Notes: a model not told the origin generated them from the letters alone. 64,000 bases of DNA from Gaeumannomyces sp. JS-464 (GCA_002197995.1 NGZR01000002.1:7874001-7938000); one strand, 5' to 3'; shown: positions 33,855-45,312, numbered from the stretch's first letter. A program made the numbers and translations.

Positions 33855-36800
33855 ATGGACGGCACTCCAAGGAATATTGTGATAGTAGGTACGTACTGCT
33901 TTGTTTGCCGTTTTGACTAGCGCCGCTCTCTCCGTCTTCCATCCTCTGCTCTCACTGTCTGCAAGATGGGAAACCTCGGCGGAATCCCAACCGCACTTGA
34001 TCGCGGCCGCGGCCCTCTTTGCGCAGTTCTTCCCGCTATGGGCAGACGCAGCCTGGATATTTCCTCCACCTGTCCTGCTCGGTCCACTTCCCCCTCATGG
34101 CGAATCCCGGTTCTCAATGCTCTGGCCGTCTTGGTCGGGACATGCCTGTGTCACCATAAATACCATAAACATACCTAGCATCGAAGCACCAATCCTCAAC
34201 CTTCGCCGCGTCCCTCTAGCTTCCTTGCTCCCGCTGACATGTGACGTCACCACATCCGTTCCATTCACACAGGTGGTGGCGTCATGGGCTGCACTACCGC
34301 CTACTATCTCACCCGTCACCCCAAGTACAATCCCGAAATCCATACCATCACCATCGTCGAAGCCGCTGGCATCGCCTCGAGCGCCTCGGGCAAGGCCGGC
34401 GGCCTCCTCGGCCTCTGGGCCTACCCGGAGGAGACCGTCCCACTATCCTACCGCCTGCACCGCGAGCTGGCCGACGAACACGACGGCGATAACCGCTGGG
34501 GCTACCGCCGTCTCCAAGGCTGTGGCACCATACGTGTGAACCTCCAGGACCCGCAGGGTGTGGTCTATGGCCCATCACCACCCGACGAAGATGGTGGCGG
34601 CGGCAAGGGGCGTGCTGCCAAGAAGAGCAAGAAGCGCAAGAGAGATACAACGAGTTCGTCGGCCGGGCTGAAGGCCGAGGCCACAGAGTCGGCATCCGAG
34701 GCACCGTCTCGCAGCCCCACTACCGCTCCTCCGCAACTTGGAGAGACACAACAAGGACGACCGGCCCTCGAGACTTCGACACTGCAGCCGGATGCATCAA
34801 TACAGGAACCAGCCCCGGTCGCGGTGGCGCTGCGGCCGGAGTCCCAGCAACCCGAGTCACAGCAGTCAGAACTACAACACCTGGGGGCGCAACACCTTGG
34901 CCCACGCAGTCCAGGGCCGCAACATCCTGAGCCACGAATAGACATCAAACCAGAGCCGCAGCGACAACAGCCACCATTGGAGCACCAGGTGGAACAGATC
35001 CTTCAGCAGCAGGAACAGCAACATCTCAGTGACGAGCCGGTACCCGTCGCCGTCCTTTTTGGTCTCAAGACGGGCTCCTGCACGCGATGGAAATCCATAT
35101 TCAGATACTCGAACGGCGACGTCACCTATGGCCCTCGAGTTCCTCCTCCCCCTCCCCAGAGCAGTGGTGACGGCCCTACAGATCCCAAAGCAGTATCCCC
35201 GGATAGGACAATCAGTGCCCCTTGTTCCGAGTCGGGCCGCCAACACGCTCCGCCAACAACCGATCTGGAGGCGCCCAACAACAACCCCGAACCCAATCCC
35301 AACGGCAATGCTATCCCGATCGAGATCACCAGTAATCACAGTACAAGTAACAGCAACGGCGAAGATGCGTTACAGTCTTCCGGCACCCCTCTCGGGACCA
35401 ATAAGGAGCCCGGTCCAGACCCGAATGCGCCGAGTGCGAAAGGGATTGTGCCACCGACGACCGGGCCCAGCCATCCGGCAGAGAACGGATCCCAGGACGT
35501 CGCCATGAACGGAGTGCCCGATAGGAAAGGAGATGGAGAAAGCGCGGAAGAGCCCGCTGCTGAACGACTGCAGTCGCCGGCTGAGAAGGCCGCGAATACG
35601 ACAGATAGCGGTCTAAATGGCAGAGCTGTCGAGCCTCCAAATGGTGCTCCGAGCATATTCGCCGATGTCTCCGTGACCGTGGTGGTTAGCACCAGAGATG
35701 CCGACGTAACGGAGCTCCAAAACGGAGCCCCGGAAGAGTCTATCGACATCCAAATGAGCACGGAAAACGGTGCTACAGAGCCCAGTGATAACGGGTGCAT
35801 CCAAGTTCTTGGAGCCAGCAGCGAGGGCGCCACACAGGAGCCCTGGCACAAGGTCCCCAAACTGGATGAGACGGCGTCGGCCTCACTTACTGAGCTCCCG
35901 CTTCCCACAGAGCTCAACTGGGTAAAGCGCGATATGGTGTCGGCATGGGAAGAGCAGGGATACTTAGGTCGCAACGAGACAGCCCAGGTGCACCCGTACC
36001 ACTTCACGACGTCGATGGCAGCCTTAGCACAGGAGCGCGGCGTCATTGTTCGTCTTGGAACCAAGGTCACAAGGATTATCACCTCGGCTAGCATGCCCAA
36101 CGGGAAAGCTTCGAGCACCAGCGGTGGCGCCGTCGTCCGGGGCGTCGAGCTCCTCGACCGCAATCGCAACTACTCGTGGTGTATGGAGGACGTCACCGAC
36201 GTCCTGGTGACGGCGGGGCCCTGGACCTCGACTCTGCTTCCCCAGTCCAAGGTCAGGCCGGTAAGGGCGCACAGCGTCGTGTGGGAGGCTGACGTCAGCC
36301 CCTTTGCCGTCTTCACAAGCATCACGCTCCCGGATGGATACGTCCCGGCTCACCGGGCCGCAAAGGGCGAGAAGAGGAAACACAACAGAGTCGATCCTGA
36401 GGCCTACGCGCGGCCGTTCGGCGAGGTCTACGCGTGTGGTACGTGAAGAACCTCCTTGCTGTTTCACTGCCCTGTGCCCATGGAAAAAAAAACATGGAGC
36501 CCCATACAAAGGCACTAACAACCCAACAGGCGAGATTGACGAGCTGGTGCCGCTTCCGCCAACAGCGGACATGGTCGAGGCCGACGAGAGCCAGTGCGAG
36601 GATCTGATTGCGTACCTGGGCCTCGTGTCGCCCCAGCTTGCCTCCGCCCCCGTCAAAGCCCGCCAAGCCTGCTACATGCCCGAGCGTAAGCCGCACCCGG
36701 TCTTTGGGCAGACCTTGACGCCCGGCCTCTGGGTGGCCGCGGGACACAGCTGCTGGGGGATACAGCACGCGCCCGCCACCGGCCTGCTCATGGCCGAAAT

Positions 36801-36876
36801 GATGATGGACGGTCGCGTCTCGAGCATCGAGCCGGGACTGATCGCCAAGTTCGATCCGAGGAGAGCGAAGATATGA
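33855..36876 (+). CDS. FAD-dependent oxidoreductase (DAO fold, Tda3-like) with a ~440-residue disordered insertion
   Basis: Three exons: 33855-33888, 34273-36438 and 36530-36876, giving 848 residues with clean frame. The start MDGTPRNIVIVGGGVMGCTTAYYLT is a Rossmann FAD-binding motif, followed by ASSASGKAGGLLGLWAYPEE and RWGYRRLQGC, typical of fungal Tda3-like oxidoreductases. The second half resumes with LNWVKRDMVSAWEEQGYLG, ETAQVHPYHFTTSMA, DVLVTAGPWTSTLLP and the C-terminal flavin segment GLWVAAGHSCWGIQHAPATG. Usual family length is about 400-520. The extra residues (about 112-550) are rich in Gln, Pro, Ser, Glu and Asn and contain a basic KKSKKRKR cluster near 127. This one large open exon argues that the insertion is translated. 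The substrate of this family is not established; yeast Tda3 is linked to endosomal recycling. Confidence 0.85.
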
Positions 36877-37944
36877 ATAGAAGGGATGACGGAAAAGGTT
36901 TGGGGGCGTTGTTTAGACCGCCGCAACCCGGAATTTTTGGCGCTTCAAAGGGGTTGTTTGGCAAGTAACTTCGAAAAACGGCCCACCCACCGAACGACGA
37001 CAGTACCGCCGATCCAAGGCGGTTGCATGAGTGCACTTCGAAGAGGACAAGACGTTCCCCAGTGCGCGTATCTAGGGGCTGTATGTAGGGATGGACGAGA
37101 CGGGATATACTGGTATTGGAATGGGTCGGGGCCGTACAGTCTCCTTTTTCTTTTTTTCCCATCGTCCCGTATTTATGTTAGATGTGCTGTCGCTTTCCTG
37201 TCAAGTTCTATATCGGCAAGCCTCAGCCGTCCATACACAAACAGCGTGTTGCGCGCCGAGTCCTCCATCCGTCTACGGAACCGCGCACCGGGATGTTTAA
37301 CTGCCTCCATGCATCCTTTTCTTCCTCTCAGTGGATCCACTTTTGGAGGTTTCGACCCCGTGAGGGCCGAGGTGATGGCATCCTGGATTACTGATTCCCA
37401 GGATTACGCTGCGTCCGCGTCCCCGGGCGTGCAACCATCACTGGTTTAGGTTTTTATCTGCCCACCTGCGCAGGAGCTAAATACGTTCGGTGAACCGGGC
37501 CTATTCCGCAACTCCGTGCCCGCGGCCAAGTGCGCAAGTTCCGACAACGCTGATTGGAAACCCGCTATTGCCCGAACCTATCCTGTCGGTCACCTTTCCT
37601 ATTTCCTGCATCACCTCCTATTATGTTTCAAATATCCTTTCTAGATCCCTTTGGCTCTTTTAACTCTCCCGGTTGTGCAGTTTACGCAGACTGCAGGCTT
37701 TTGTTTGGGAGAGCGTGGGCGTCCATATTCAGCATGGATATGCCTGCAAGGAGGCATCGTGAGTGGCGAGGGGAGGGGACGTTTGACGGAGCGGAGAAAG
37801 CAATAAGCTTTCTTCCCCCAGTAGCAGGCGGAAACAGCAGGAGAGTCGAGTTCGGCATTGGGACGTTACATTCCAAAGCAGCAGCGGCCAATTTTCATTT
37901 GTGCCCATTTTCAGCACCGGTCCATCATTCTTTGTATCCATAAC

Positions 37945-37975
<31 letters not shown>

Positions 37976-38050
37976 TCATTATATGCCAAATACCAGGGCC
38001 TAACGCACAAACAAAGGAAGTAGAAGAAGAAAAATCAACAGAGAAGCCAC
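36877..38050. other. Convergent intergenic region with a poly-A tract
   Basis: Between the 3' ends of the FAD oxidoreductase and the aldolase. It contains a long A-run and no supported gene. Confidence 0.5.
37944..37975. repeat. Poly-A tract (about 32 nt, one G interruption)
   Basis: A run of A interrupted by one G on the plus strand. It could be a retroposed A-tail or a T-rich terminator for the minus-strand gene ending at 38051; no adjoining element is visible. Confidence 0.7.
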
Positions 38051-39052
38051 CTATAACGACTTCTCAATCTCCATAATCTCCTTGGTCCCCTCCTCAATGG
38101 CCGAGACCTGCGCTTTTGTGAGCCTCTTGAGAGGCCGGCGCGGGTGGCCGCCGTAGCCATACCAGCTCTGGATGGCCTGCTTGGTGCCAGCAATGGCGGC
38201 CTTTGTGAGGACCCAGTCGCCGCGGCTGAGCACCTTCTGCAGCTCCATGGCCTCGTCGCGCTTGCCCTGGGCCCAGAGGTCCCAGACGCGCACGCAGACC
38301 TTGGGCATGACGTTTGCGCCGCCTGCGATGATGCCGCCGCCGCCGCTGACCAGCGTCTGCACAGTGAAGTCGCAGATGCCACCAAAGGCCATGTAGCCCG
38401 AGCCCTCGGAGAAGGGCGTCTTGGCGTCGGTGGCCCGCGCGACGCGTGTCAGCTTGCCAGTGTTGCCGCACGTGAACTTGGTGCCCACGATGTTGGGGTG
38501 CTCGGCCAGCTTGATAAGCAGCTCCGAGTCCATGTCGATGCCCGCCACGGCGCCTGGGTAGTTGTACAGGATCAGGGGCAGCGGGCTCGCGTCGGCCACG
38601 GCGGTAAAGTACTGCGTGATGGCCTCCTCGTCCATCAGGCCCCGGTAGTAGGACGGCGGCAGGATGAGGGTGTAGTCGGCCCCCGCCTTCTCTGCGGCCT
38701 TGCAGAGCTCGATCGTGCCTTTGACGCTGCCCTCGGTGGCGCCCAGGATGATGGGCATGTTCGGGAAGCCGGCAGCGTCGAGAGCCTCGCGCGTCGCCTG
38801 CGTGACGGCGAGCTTCTCGTCCCGGGTGCAGTGGACCGCCTCGCCATTGGAGCCCATGGTGACAATGCCGGCGAGGCCTGCTCGTGCCAGCCGCTCGGCA
38901 TGCTTCTTGATGGTGGGAACGTCAAGCTCCTCGGTCTCTGAGTCGAAGAAGGTCATGGTCGGAGCGTAGATTCCGCAGGGAAGCGGCCGCCTCGAGCTCG
39001 CGTGACCGTTTGAGCCGCCATTGGCGGTTCCGTTGCCGTTGGGAACAGCCAT
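38051..39052 (-). CDS. DapA-family aldolase, probable 2-keto-3-deoxy-L-galactonate aldolase (GaaC/LGA1-like)
   Basis: Single exon, 333 residues, clean frame. TIM-barrel class I aldolase: the Schiff-base lysine is Lys192 in VGTKFTCGNTGK and the conserved tyrosine is Tyr163 in ILYNYPGAVAG; VTMGSNGEAVHCTRDEK is the substrate-carboxylate loop. Fungal members include GaaC/LGA1, which cleaves 2-keto-3-deoxy-L-galactonate to pyruvate and L-glyceraldehyde, and HOGA-like 4-hydroxy-2-oxoglutarate aldolases. Sequence alone does not separate them. The divergent neighbour at 42352 resembles D-galacturonate reductase GaaA, and gaaA and gaaC are divergent neighbours in Aspergillus niger (from memory), which favours the GaaC reading. 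ATG 39052 precedes a Gly/Asn-rich leader of about 20 residues. Confidence 0.8.
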   Translation of the reverse strand: MAVPNGNGTANGGSNGHASSRRPLPCGIYAPTMTFFDSETEELDVPTIKKHAERLARAGLAGIVTMGSNGEAVHCTRDEKLAVTQATREALDAAGFPNMPIILGATEGSVKGTIELCKAAEKAGADYTLILPPSYYRGLMDEEAITQYFTAVADASPLPLILYNYPGAVAGIDMDSELLIKLAEHPNIVGTKFTCGNTGKLTRVARATDAKTPFSEGSGYMAFGGICDFTVQTLVSGGGGIIAGGANVMPKVCVRVWDLWAQGKRDEAMELQKVLSRGDWVLTKAAIAGTKQAIQSWYGYGGHPRRPLKRLTKAQVSAIEEGTKEIMEIEKSL

Positions 39053-42000
39053 GATGGCGAGTTATTAAAGGAAAGATCTGGGGACGACGAAGCAAGGGCC
39101 AACAAGTGATAGACAGCTGCGGTAAACTGAACTAATGATCGGGAACCTGCGCCGGCGCAATGGTGAAGTGTAAGACAGGACGCTATGTAAGTATTCTCGA
39201 GAGATCCCGGCGAGCAAAGGCGAAGCAATGCAGAGGGCTCAGGTTTGGTGAAAGGCGCGAGTCGAAGTAGAGGATAGTACGGCGACGCAACGACAAGGCA
39301 CCGCTGGAGACGGGGTGGGACTATCTGGGGATAAATAGCTGGCCAGACTCGGGCCAAAGCCGCACGGAATGCTTGTTCGTTCAGACATTACTCCGAACGG
39401 GCACCACATTTTTTTTAGACGAGGGATGTGAGTTGGCGTGTCAGAAGGCCTGGAACTGGAGCAACAGGAAACTTCTTGTTGAACTAAAGTTCGGTGGGAC
39501 GGGGGACCCCGAGGATTGGTGAAAGCCAAAATGGAGGGCGGACGATGTACCTCGTGGTGGACCGGAGGTGGGGAGGTACTTTTGCGGGTGCGGGTTGCGG
39601 TGTCCGGGGCGGACGGCACTGCAGCATGCCTTGGCCACTGGCATGGGACCCTCCTTCAGGTTTGGTTTGGACTAGGGCAATATATGGCGCGTAAACTTAT
39701 AGTGCCGGGTTCAACAAATCACGCATACACACCCAGGAGCAAGTCCCCAGTCTCCCTCCCAGATCGGGGTGCTGGAGTGGGCCATAACCCTGATGCCGAG
39801 CGCACACCCGCGAGAGGACGGCGCTAGGAAGCAGGCGGTTGGGGGCTCGGTGAGTCGTTTGACCCGTTGGCAACGGGCACCCGGTGCTGCCGGGGACGAC
39901 CTATGAAAAGGGGGTCTGGCTAGCGTCTCTGGGATCCATGATGGCAGAAATCCGTGGTGGGCGGCAAGGGAGACACTTGTGGAGGTTGAACAACGTTGGA
40001 AGTGCTCTGCTGGCATGTGGATATCGAGCTGAGGGCACAGAGTGTGGAGCGCATCAGCCGAGGATTCGACAGGAGTGATTGGCCGAAACGGGTAGAAGAA
40101 AGTGTAGAGCATGGGCAACACACAGATTTGTCCTCAATATGACAATATGGGGAAAATGGGGAAAATACTGGCGACTAGGGTACATCCTTGGCATAGGCAG
40201 AGGAAGCTATGGGGGAGAAACAAGGAGAAAATGAGAAGATGGGGATTGGCAGCGTTTTCGGATACCCCGACTTGAACTTTCAAGGCCATGGCATGTAAAC
40301 TTGTTTCGTAACGGCCCTGGGGTCGTAAAACCACCCGCAAAAGCCGATGTAGCATAAACGAAGAGAGACGAGGAGCGAGCGTCGATTCATGTTCGCAGAG
40401 CAGGGGCGGAAGTCAGTCGCGGAAGCCGCCCCTGAAAAGAATGAGCGCGCGGTAGGTGCCAGTCGGTGTGCCGTGAATTCGCATGTCAAATCATATTGGC
40501 TGAGGGAGGGTGTTTGGCCGGACGGTGTTTTTCGGAGAGCTCAGATGCATGGTAACGCCACCGTCATCCACCCACACCCATACAGGGACACTCGGGCATG
40601 ACAGGCAGACTGGACCCGACGGTAGTGTGAACGGGTGATGGGCGCGGCATGGGCTCTCGGATTGGAAGAGTTCGCGTTGAGCATGGAACGCCCAGACCGA
40701 GGCTCAATCAAGGTTTTGATGATGACGCGGGTGGCAGAATCGGCGGTTTGGGAAGGCGGTGGAACGTGGTGCAAATTCGGGGCGTGACTTTTGTTCCTTC
40801 CACTTCATCCACTGCGACGCTGGTTTCACAACAGTGGCCACGGTAGATAGGCGTCCTAGATTTCAGGCTGGAAAGGTCCCAGGCTCACTCTTGACCACGG
40901 CGAGGCTCGAGATGTCGGCCAGGTGGAACGGCTTGAGGTTGTGGAGGAGCGGCTCGATGTCTCCTTGCTTGCAATAATCACCACGACCTGGTAGCCTGGA
41001 TCAAAACGACGGAGAAATTATTTCGCTCCAATCAGGGGGCCAGACTATGACCGATAAATTCGGAAAATGCAGGCTGGGATTAGACGCCTCGATTGGTCCA
41101 CTTCGCAGCTTCCCGTGGCTGCAAAGCGACTCGATTTAGACATGGAAACCCTGGGCACTCAATTCGCCGATGCGAGTGCTCGTCTGACACCGTCCCACCC
41201 ACCCGGCTGGACGATTTAGCCTGAGAATGGCATATCTAATCCGAGCCCCTTTCCCGCTCGCCCAAAGCCTCGGTGATATCATAACGGTGTCGCTCCAGGT
41301 TTTCGACGTCGCACCAACAGACGATATCCAGGAGCTCAATGGCGGTGGGCCGGGCCATACTCAAGATTCATTTGATCCCCTAGGCTGCCGCTGCCGAGTG
41401 CGGGGCAATAAAGTGTGCTAAGCCGCGCCAGCTGGGGGGAATTCACACGCTAAATTCCAGCCGCCTTCGATTGATTCGACAGCGTGGGGGCGGGGCAGCC
41501 ACCATCAATTGTCTGGCAATTGCTGCATGCAGAGCTGCGCATGCAATGCAATGTCTCAACATCATCTATCCATGCTCAACCTAGGCTACATAATCCTCCG
41601 GGCAACATTTGTGACTTCATCTCAATCCAAGAGAGCTTCTTCTCTCGTACCGCTTTCTAATTGTGCAACAAACGGGGGGCTGCAGCCTGGGTAGTGGGAG
41701 ATGGTGAAATATAGGTCAACAATGAATAAGGCATTAAATAACCCGACGGCTCGAGGCCCCCCACGCAGCAGTACCCGTTCGCATCACCAGTCTACCTGTG
41801 CTGGACGCTAGGAGTCTTCCTCAGTAAGTAAAGTACCTAAACCAAAACCGAGGTTCTGCCAGCCCTCACCTCCCCCACTCACCATGTCGCCACCGGCTAA
41901 CCTTTCTCCGATGAAAAAGTATGGACGTGGTCGAGATGCAACTGGGGGCGGATTAATTGTGCCCAGCACTCCGGTCACCGGAAGACTCGAACAGCCGGCT

Positions 42001-42351
42001 CAATGGCAAGGAGCCCTCTCTCCAAGTCGCCCCAATGCTTCCCCTCCTACCCCTCCCCCATTTCCCCGAATGGACCCCCTCTACCTGGCAGAAGCCTAGC
42101 CCCAGATGTCACAGTGAGGGGGAGGTCTGATGCTCTGACCAGGCCGTTCAAATTGGATATCTGTCGTCGCTTTGCCCCTATATTTTGCTGTCGATCGTAG
42201 ATATTCTTGACTAAAATTCATCCCTGGTCCTCTCCTGCCGTCCCCGGACCACAATCGGTCCTCCTTCTACCTCGACCTGCCCCATTTGCACAGCATATCT
42301 GCACCACTTGGTTGCACCGTCGGATCAAGGGAAACAAATATTTCAGCGAAA
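39053..42351. other. 3.3 kb intergenic region between the divergent aldolase and oxidoreductase genes
   Basis: Probable shared control region of the divergent pair. Two matches to the A. niger GaaR-type element as I remember it (TYSNCCAAT) occur in reverse orientation, at 39515-39523 and 40078-40086; chance expectation is about 0.4, so support is weak. A 71-codon ATG ORF with good start context lies at 41884-42099. No other gene seen. Confidence 0.5.
41884..42099 (+). other. Short ORF with strong start context upstream of the oxidoreductase
   Basis: 71 codons from CACCATGTCG, about 470 nt before the start at 42352. Pro/Ser-rich, no recognisable domain. Could be a uORF in a long leader, a small protein, or chance. 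Confidence 0.25.
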
Positions 42352-43907
42352 ATGGCTGCCCTCAACGTGCTCATGGTGAGTGAGCAGAAGGAGGACCCTG
42401 CAGCCACACAAACAAACATTGGCTGACATACAATGCTAATAAACTCAAATCCTAGGTCGGCACCGGCGAGTACACCACTGGCTTTGTCGGTGGTGGCGCC
42501 TCGGGTTCGGACAAGAAGGTGGGCGTCGTTGCCTTGTCAATGTTCGACCTTCGCCGGCGAGGGAAGGTCGGGAAGCTGGGCATGGTCGGCGTCAACGGGA
42601 CCAAGTACCCAGCCATCCGTGAGCACTGACACCCGTCATGTACTGTCTTTGCATCTTTTTTTTCGGCCTGCTCGTTTCCTAACGCGGGCTCACGTCCCCA
42701 GGCGAGCATCTTCACAAGAATATCTCGCTCGCCTACAACAACCTTGACACCTCGTTCCAGTCGTTCCCTGCGGACGACGTCAAGGACCCGGACTCGTACA
42801 AGGCCGCCATCGACGCGCTGCATGCAGGCGACGCTATCACTATCTTCACGCCCGACACCACTCATTACCCCATGTATGCCACTTCTGTTTCCCTTTCCCT
42901 TTGTTTTTCACCCAGGTGTATGGTGCATTTCAGGGGCTACTAGCAAGCCGACCCTGAAATGCAACATTCTGCATAAACCTTTGTCATTGGCCCTCAGGCA
43001 TCACTAATATTATTGCAGTGCCCTCTATGCCATCGAGAGGAAGATCCACGTTATGATCACCAAGCCGGCGGTCAAGCTACTGGAACACCACCAACTGCTG
43101 CTGGAGGCGGCGCAGAAGCATGGCGTTTACGTTTACATCGAGCATCACAAGCGCTACGACCCTGCCTACTCGGACGCCCGGTTCAAGGCGCAGAAGCTGG
43201 GCGACTTCAACTACTTCTATAGCTACATGTCGCAGCCCAAGTTCCAGCTCGAGACCTTCAAGGCCTGGGCGGGCATCGACTCGGACATCTCATACTACCT
43301 CAACAGCCACCACGTCGACATCTGCGACTCGATGGTGTCGCAGCTGGGCTACGCGCCCGTCAAGGTCTCGGCCTCGGCCTCCAAGGGCGTCGCCACCAGC
43401 ATGGGCTGCCACGAGTCGACCGAGGACACCATCTCGCTGCTGGTGCACTGGGAGAACGCGGCCACCGGCAAGCACGCCACGGGCGTCTACACGGCCTCGT
43501 GGACCGCGCCGCAGCGCGCGGGCGTCCACTCCAACCAGTACTTCCACTACCTCGCCCGCGACGGCGAGATCCGCATCGACCAGGCCAAGCGCGGCTACGA
43601 CGTGGCCGACGACAACGTCGGCCAGCTCGTCTGGTACAACCCCTTCTACATGCGCTACGCGCCCGACGAGGACGGCAACTTCAACGGCCAGACTGGCTAC
43701 GGCTACGTCTCGATGGAGAAGTTCGTCGACGGCTGCCGCGCCGTCAACGCAGGGACCCTCAAGCCCGAGGACCTCGACGCAAAGGGGCTGCCGACGCTGA
43801 GGAACACCATCGCCACCACGGCCATCCTCGAGGCCGGCCGGAGGAGTATTGACGAGGCCCGCGAGATTCGCATAGTGAGAGAAGGCGGGAAGTGGTCTCT
43901 TGTGTGA
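42352..43907 (+). CDS. Gfo/Idh/MocA-family oxidoreductase, probable D-galacturonate reductase (GaaA/Gar2-like)
   Basis: Four exons: 42352-42375, 42456-42618, 42702-42873 and 43019-43907, giving 415 residues, all junctions GT-AG and in frame. The N-terminus [22 protein letters not shown] is a dinucleotide-binding Rossmann motif; [20 protein letters not shown] and [10 protein letters not shown] correspond to the family's conserved Lys-Pro segment (TKP instead of EKP); [16 protein letters not shown] and [19 protein letters not shown] are substrate-domain signatures. In fungi this branch includes Aspergillus GaaA and Botrytis Gar2, which reduce D-galacturonate to L-galactonate with NAD(P)H, step one of pectin-sugar catabolism. 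The divergent aldolase upstream would be step three. The assignment rests on remembered family resemblance plus synteny. Confidence 0.8.
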
Positions 43908-44255
43908 GAGGAGAAGAGAAAAGGAGAAGGTAAAAGCATTTATGTGTCTATGACCGTGTTCTCGTTGATTCTGATAGGTAGCCCAGGCACCCATGTACAT
44001 ATGTCAACGTCTTATGCTATGCTGGTTTCTGATGTGCTTCCCGATTTTGATCTTCGTTTCGTTTGTAGCCAAGTATCGGAAACCCGGGAGATCCGAGCCG
44101 GTCACACCGAAACTTAGCGGCCAGATCCATGGGGAATTGTGCCCGTACACGATGCCTTCCATGAAATCCACCAGCCTCAGAACTTACGAGGCTGCTGTGT
44201 TGCCGAGGATGTGCATTGTATACTATATAAACAAGTCCCCCCCCAGCGAACAAGC
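43908..44255. other. Intergenic region with 5S promoter
   Basis: 3' region of the oxidoreductase, then the upstream region of the 5S rRNA gene including its TATA-like box at 44224-44230. No other feature. Confidence 0.5.
44224..44230 (+). promoter_or_regulatory. TATA-like box of the 5S rRNA gene
   Basis: TATATAA about 30 nt before the 5S start. Neurospora 5S genes need a TATA-like element near -29, so position and sequence fit a functional RNA polymerase III promoter. Confidence 0.6.
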
Positions 44256-44374
44256 ACATACGACCATACCCACTGGAATATACGGGATCCCGTCCGCTCT
44301 CCCCTAGTCAAACCGGTGAGGGCCGAACTAGTACTCAGGTGGGTGACCACTGGGGAATCCTCGATGTTGTATGT
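44256..44374 (+). rRNA. 5S ribosomal RNA (dispersed copy, sequence variant)
   Basis: A 119-nt segment starts ACATACGACCATACCCACTG and ends GATGTTGTATGT. Helix I is perfect over 9 pairs counting G-T (ACATACGAC with GTTGTATGT). Recognisable 5S elements are GGGATCCCGTCCGCTC, TAGTCAA, GTGAGGGCCG, TAGTACT and GGTGGGTGACCAC (box C region). Helix II pairs CACTGG with CCGGTG. A TATA box lies about 30 nt upstream and a T5 run follows the 3' end. Against the common fungal 5S as I remember it there are several G-to-A/C-to-T type differences, one of which leaves a C-A mismatch in helix V. Single dispersed 5S genes are normal in Sordariomycetes. It may be a functional variant or a mildly mutated pseudogene. 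Confidence 0.88.
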
Positions 44375-45312
44375 TTTTGCTGTTTTCGGCCGTGCTTTTC
44401 TCCCCTCGGAGTATTTTGAAGCTGGATTATCTTCCGAACCCGTGGACATGACATGGCATGACATCCCATTCTTGACTGACAGCACCCCAACACGCGTCCT
44501 GCAGAAATATTACTCTCTAGGTTTATAAATTCCACTCCCTTTATCCCTTGCAGTCCAATCACGGACAGGCCTCGAGCGTTCAAGGGATAATGGCGAAAGT
44601 TAGAATAATTTATTACCAGATGCACGTGAAAGTTTGGCTGCTTGATTACCCGGACCGTTCTTTTAGTCCTCGATGAGACACTTGAGCTCCAACAACCACT
44701 GGAAACTTGCCCAAGCTCCAGGGGCGTCGCACCGGCGCCCAATCAGCGGTGTCTTCACACCATCTCACTAGCCAACCCGCTAGGGAGTGATTGCAGCCTC
44801 CCGCCTGTCAAATGCAAAGCTCACCGGGATCAAAGGGACGAAGCTATCCCTCGTCCCAAAAATTGGGGGCCCCGACTACCTAGCTGATGCAGGATGACGG
44901 AGTTTGGGCCGGGCTGAGACAAGGGAAGAGGGATGAGATTTTAGTTGAACGATTTTAGCATCACAGACATTCCATGATTAAACGGGCAGCGTCTGTCGTA
45001 CAGCACCAACCGGGCAGAATGTCCAGCAAACGCTACGAGATGGTGTAGAGGCCGAGCCTCGGATTGGCCATCCGGGTTCTAGATCTCAATGTCGCCACAA
45101 TGTAGGGTAACACGCCGCAGGGCTACAGTGTAGTCTGTAGCCTGCGTACCGAACACGTGAGCCGGATGCCGCGGCAGATATATCCAAGGACGAGAGCCCG
45201 TCCTTCGTCGAGCCTACTGTTTTCCATCCCGCACTCTCGGACACTGGCTCGACGCAGCCAGGAATCGTTTAGCAGCCCACTTGTTTCTGCCACACCCCCG
45301 CGACAAGATAAT
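44375..45312. other. Intergenic region with a short hairpin
   Basis: No supported gene. An imperfect inverted repeat (GCAGGGCTACAG with CTGTAGCCTGC, one bulge) occupies 45117-45144. Confidence 0.5.
45117..45144. repeat. Short inverted repeat
   Basis: Arms of 11-12 nt pair with a single bulged G around a 6-nt loop. About 170 nt upstream of the glycosyltransferase start. Confidence 0.6.

Noticed and set aside
37944..37975. Poly-A tract as the tail of a retroelement
   Set aside because: No reverse transcriptase, ORF remnant or target-site duplication is visible next to it.
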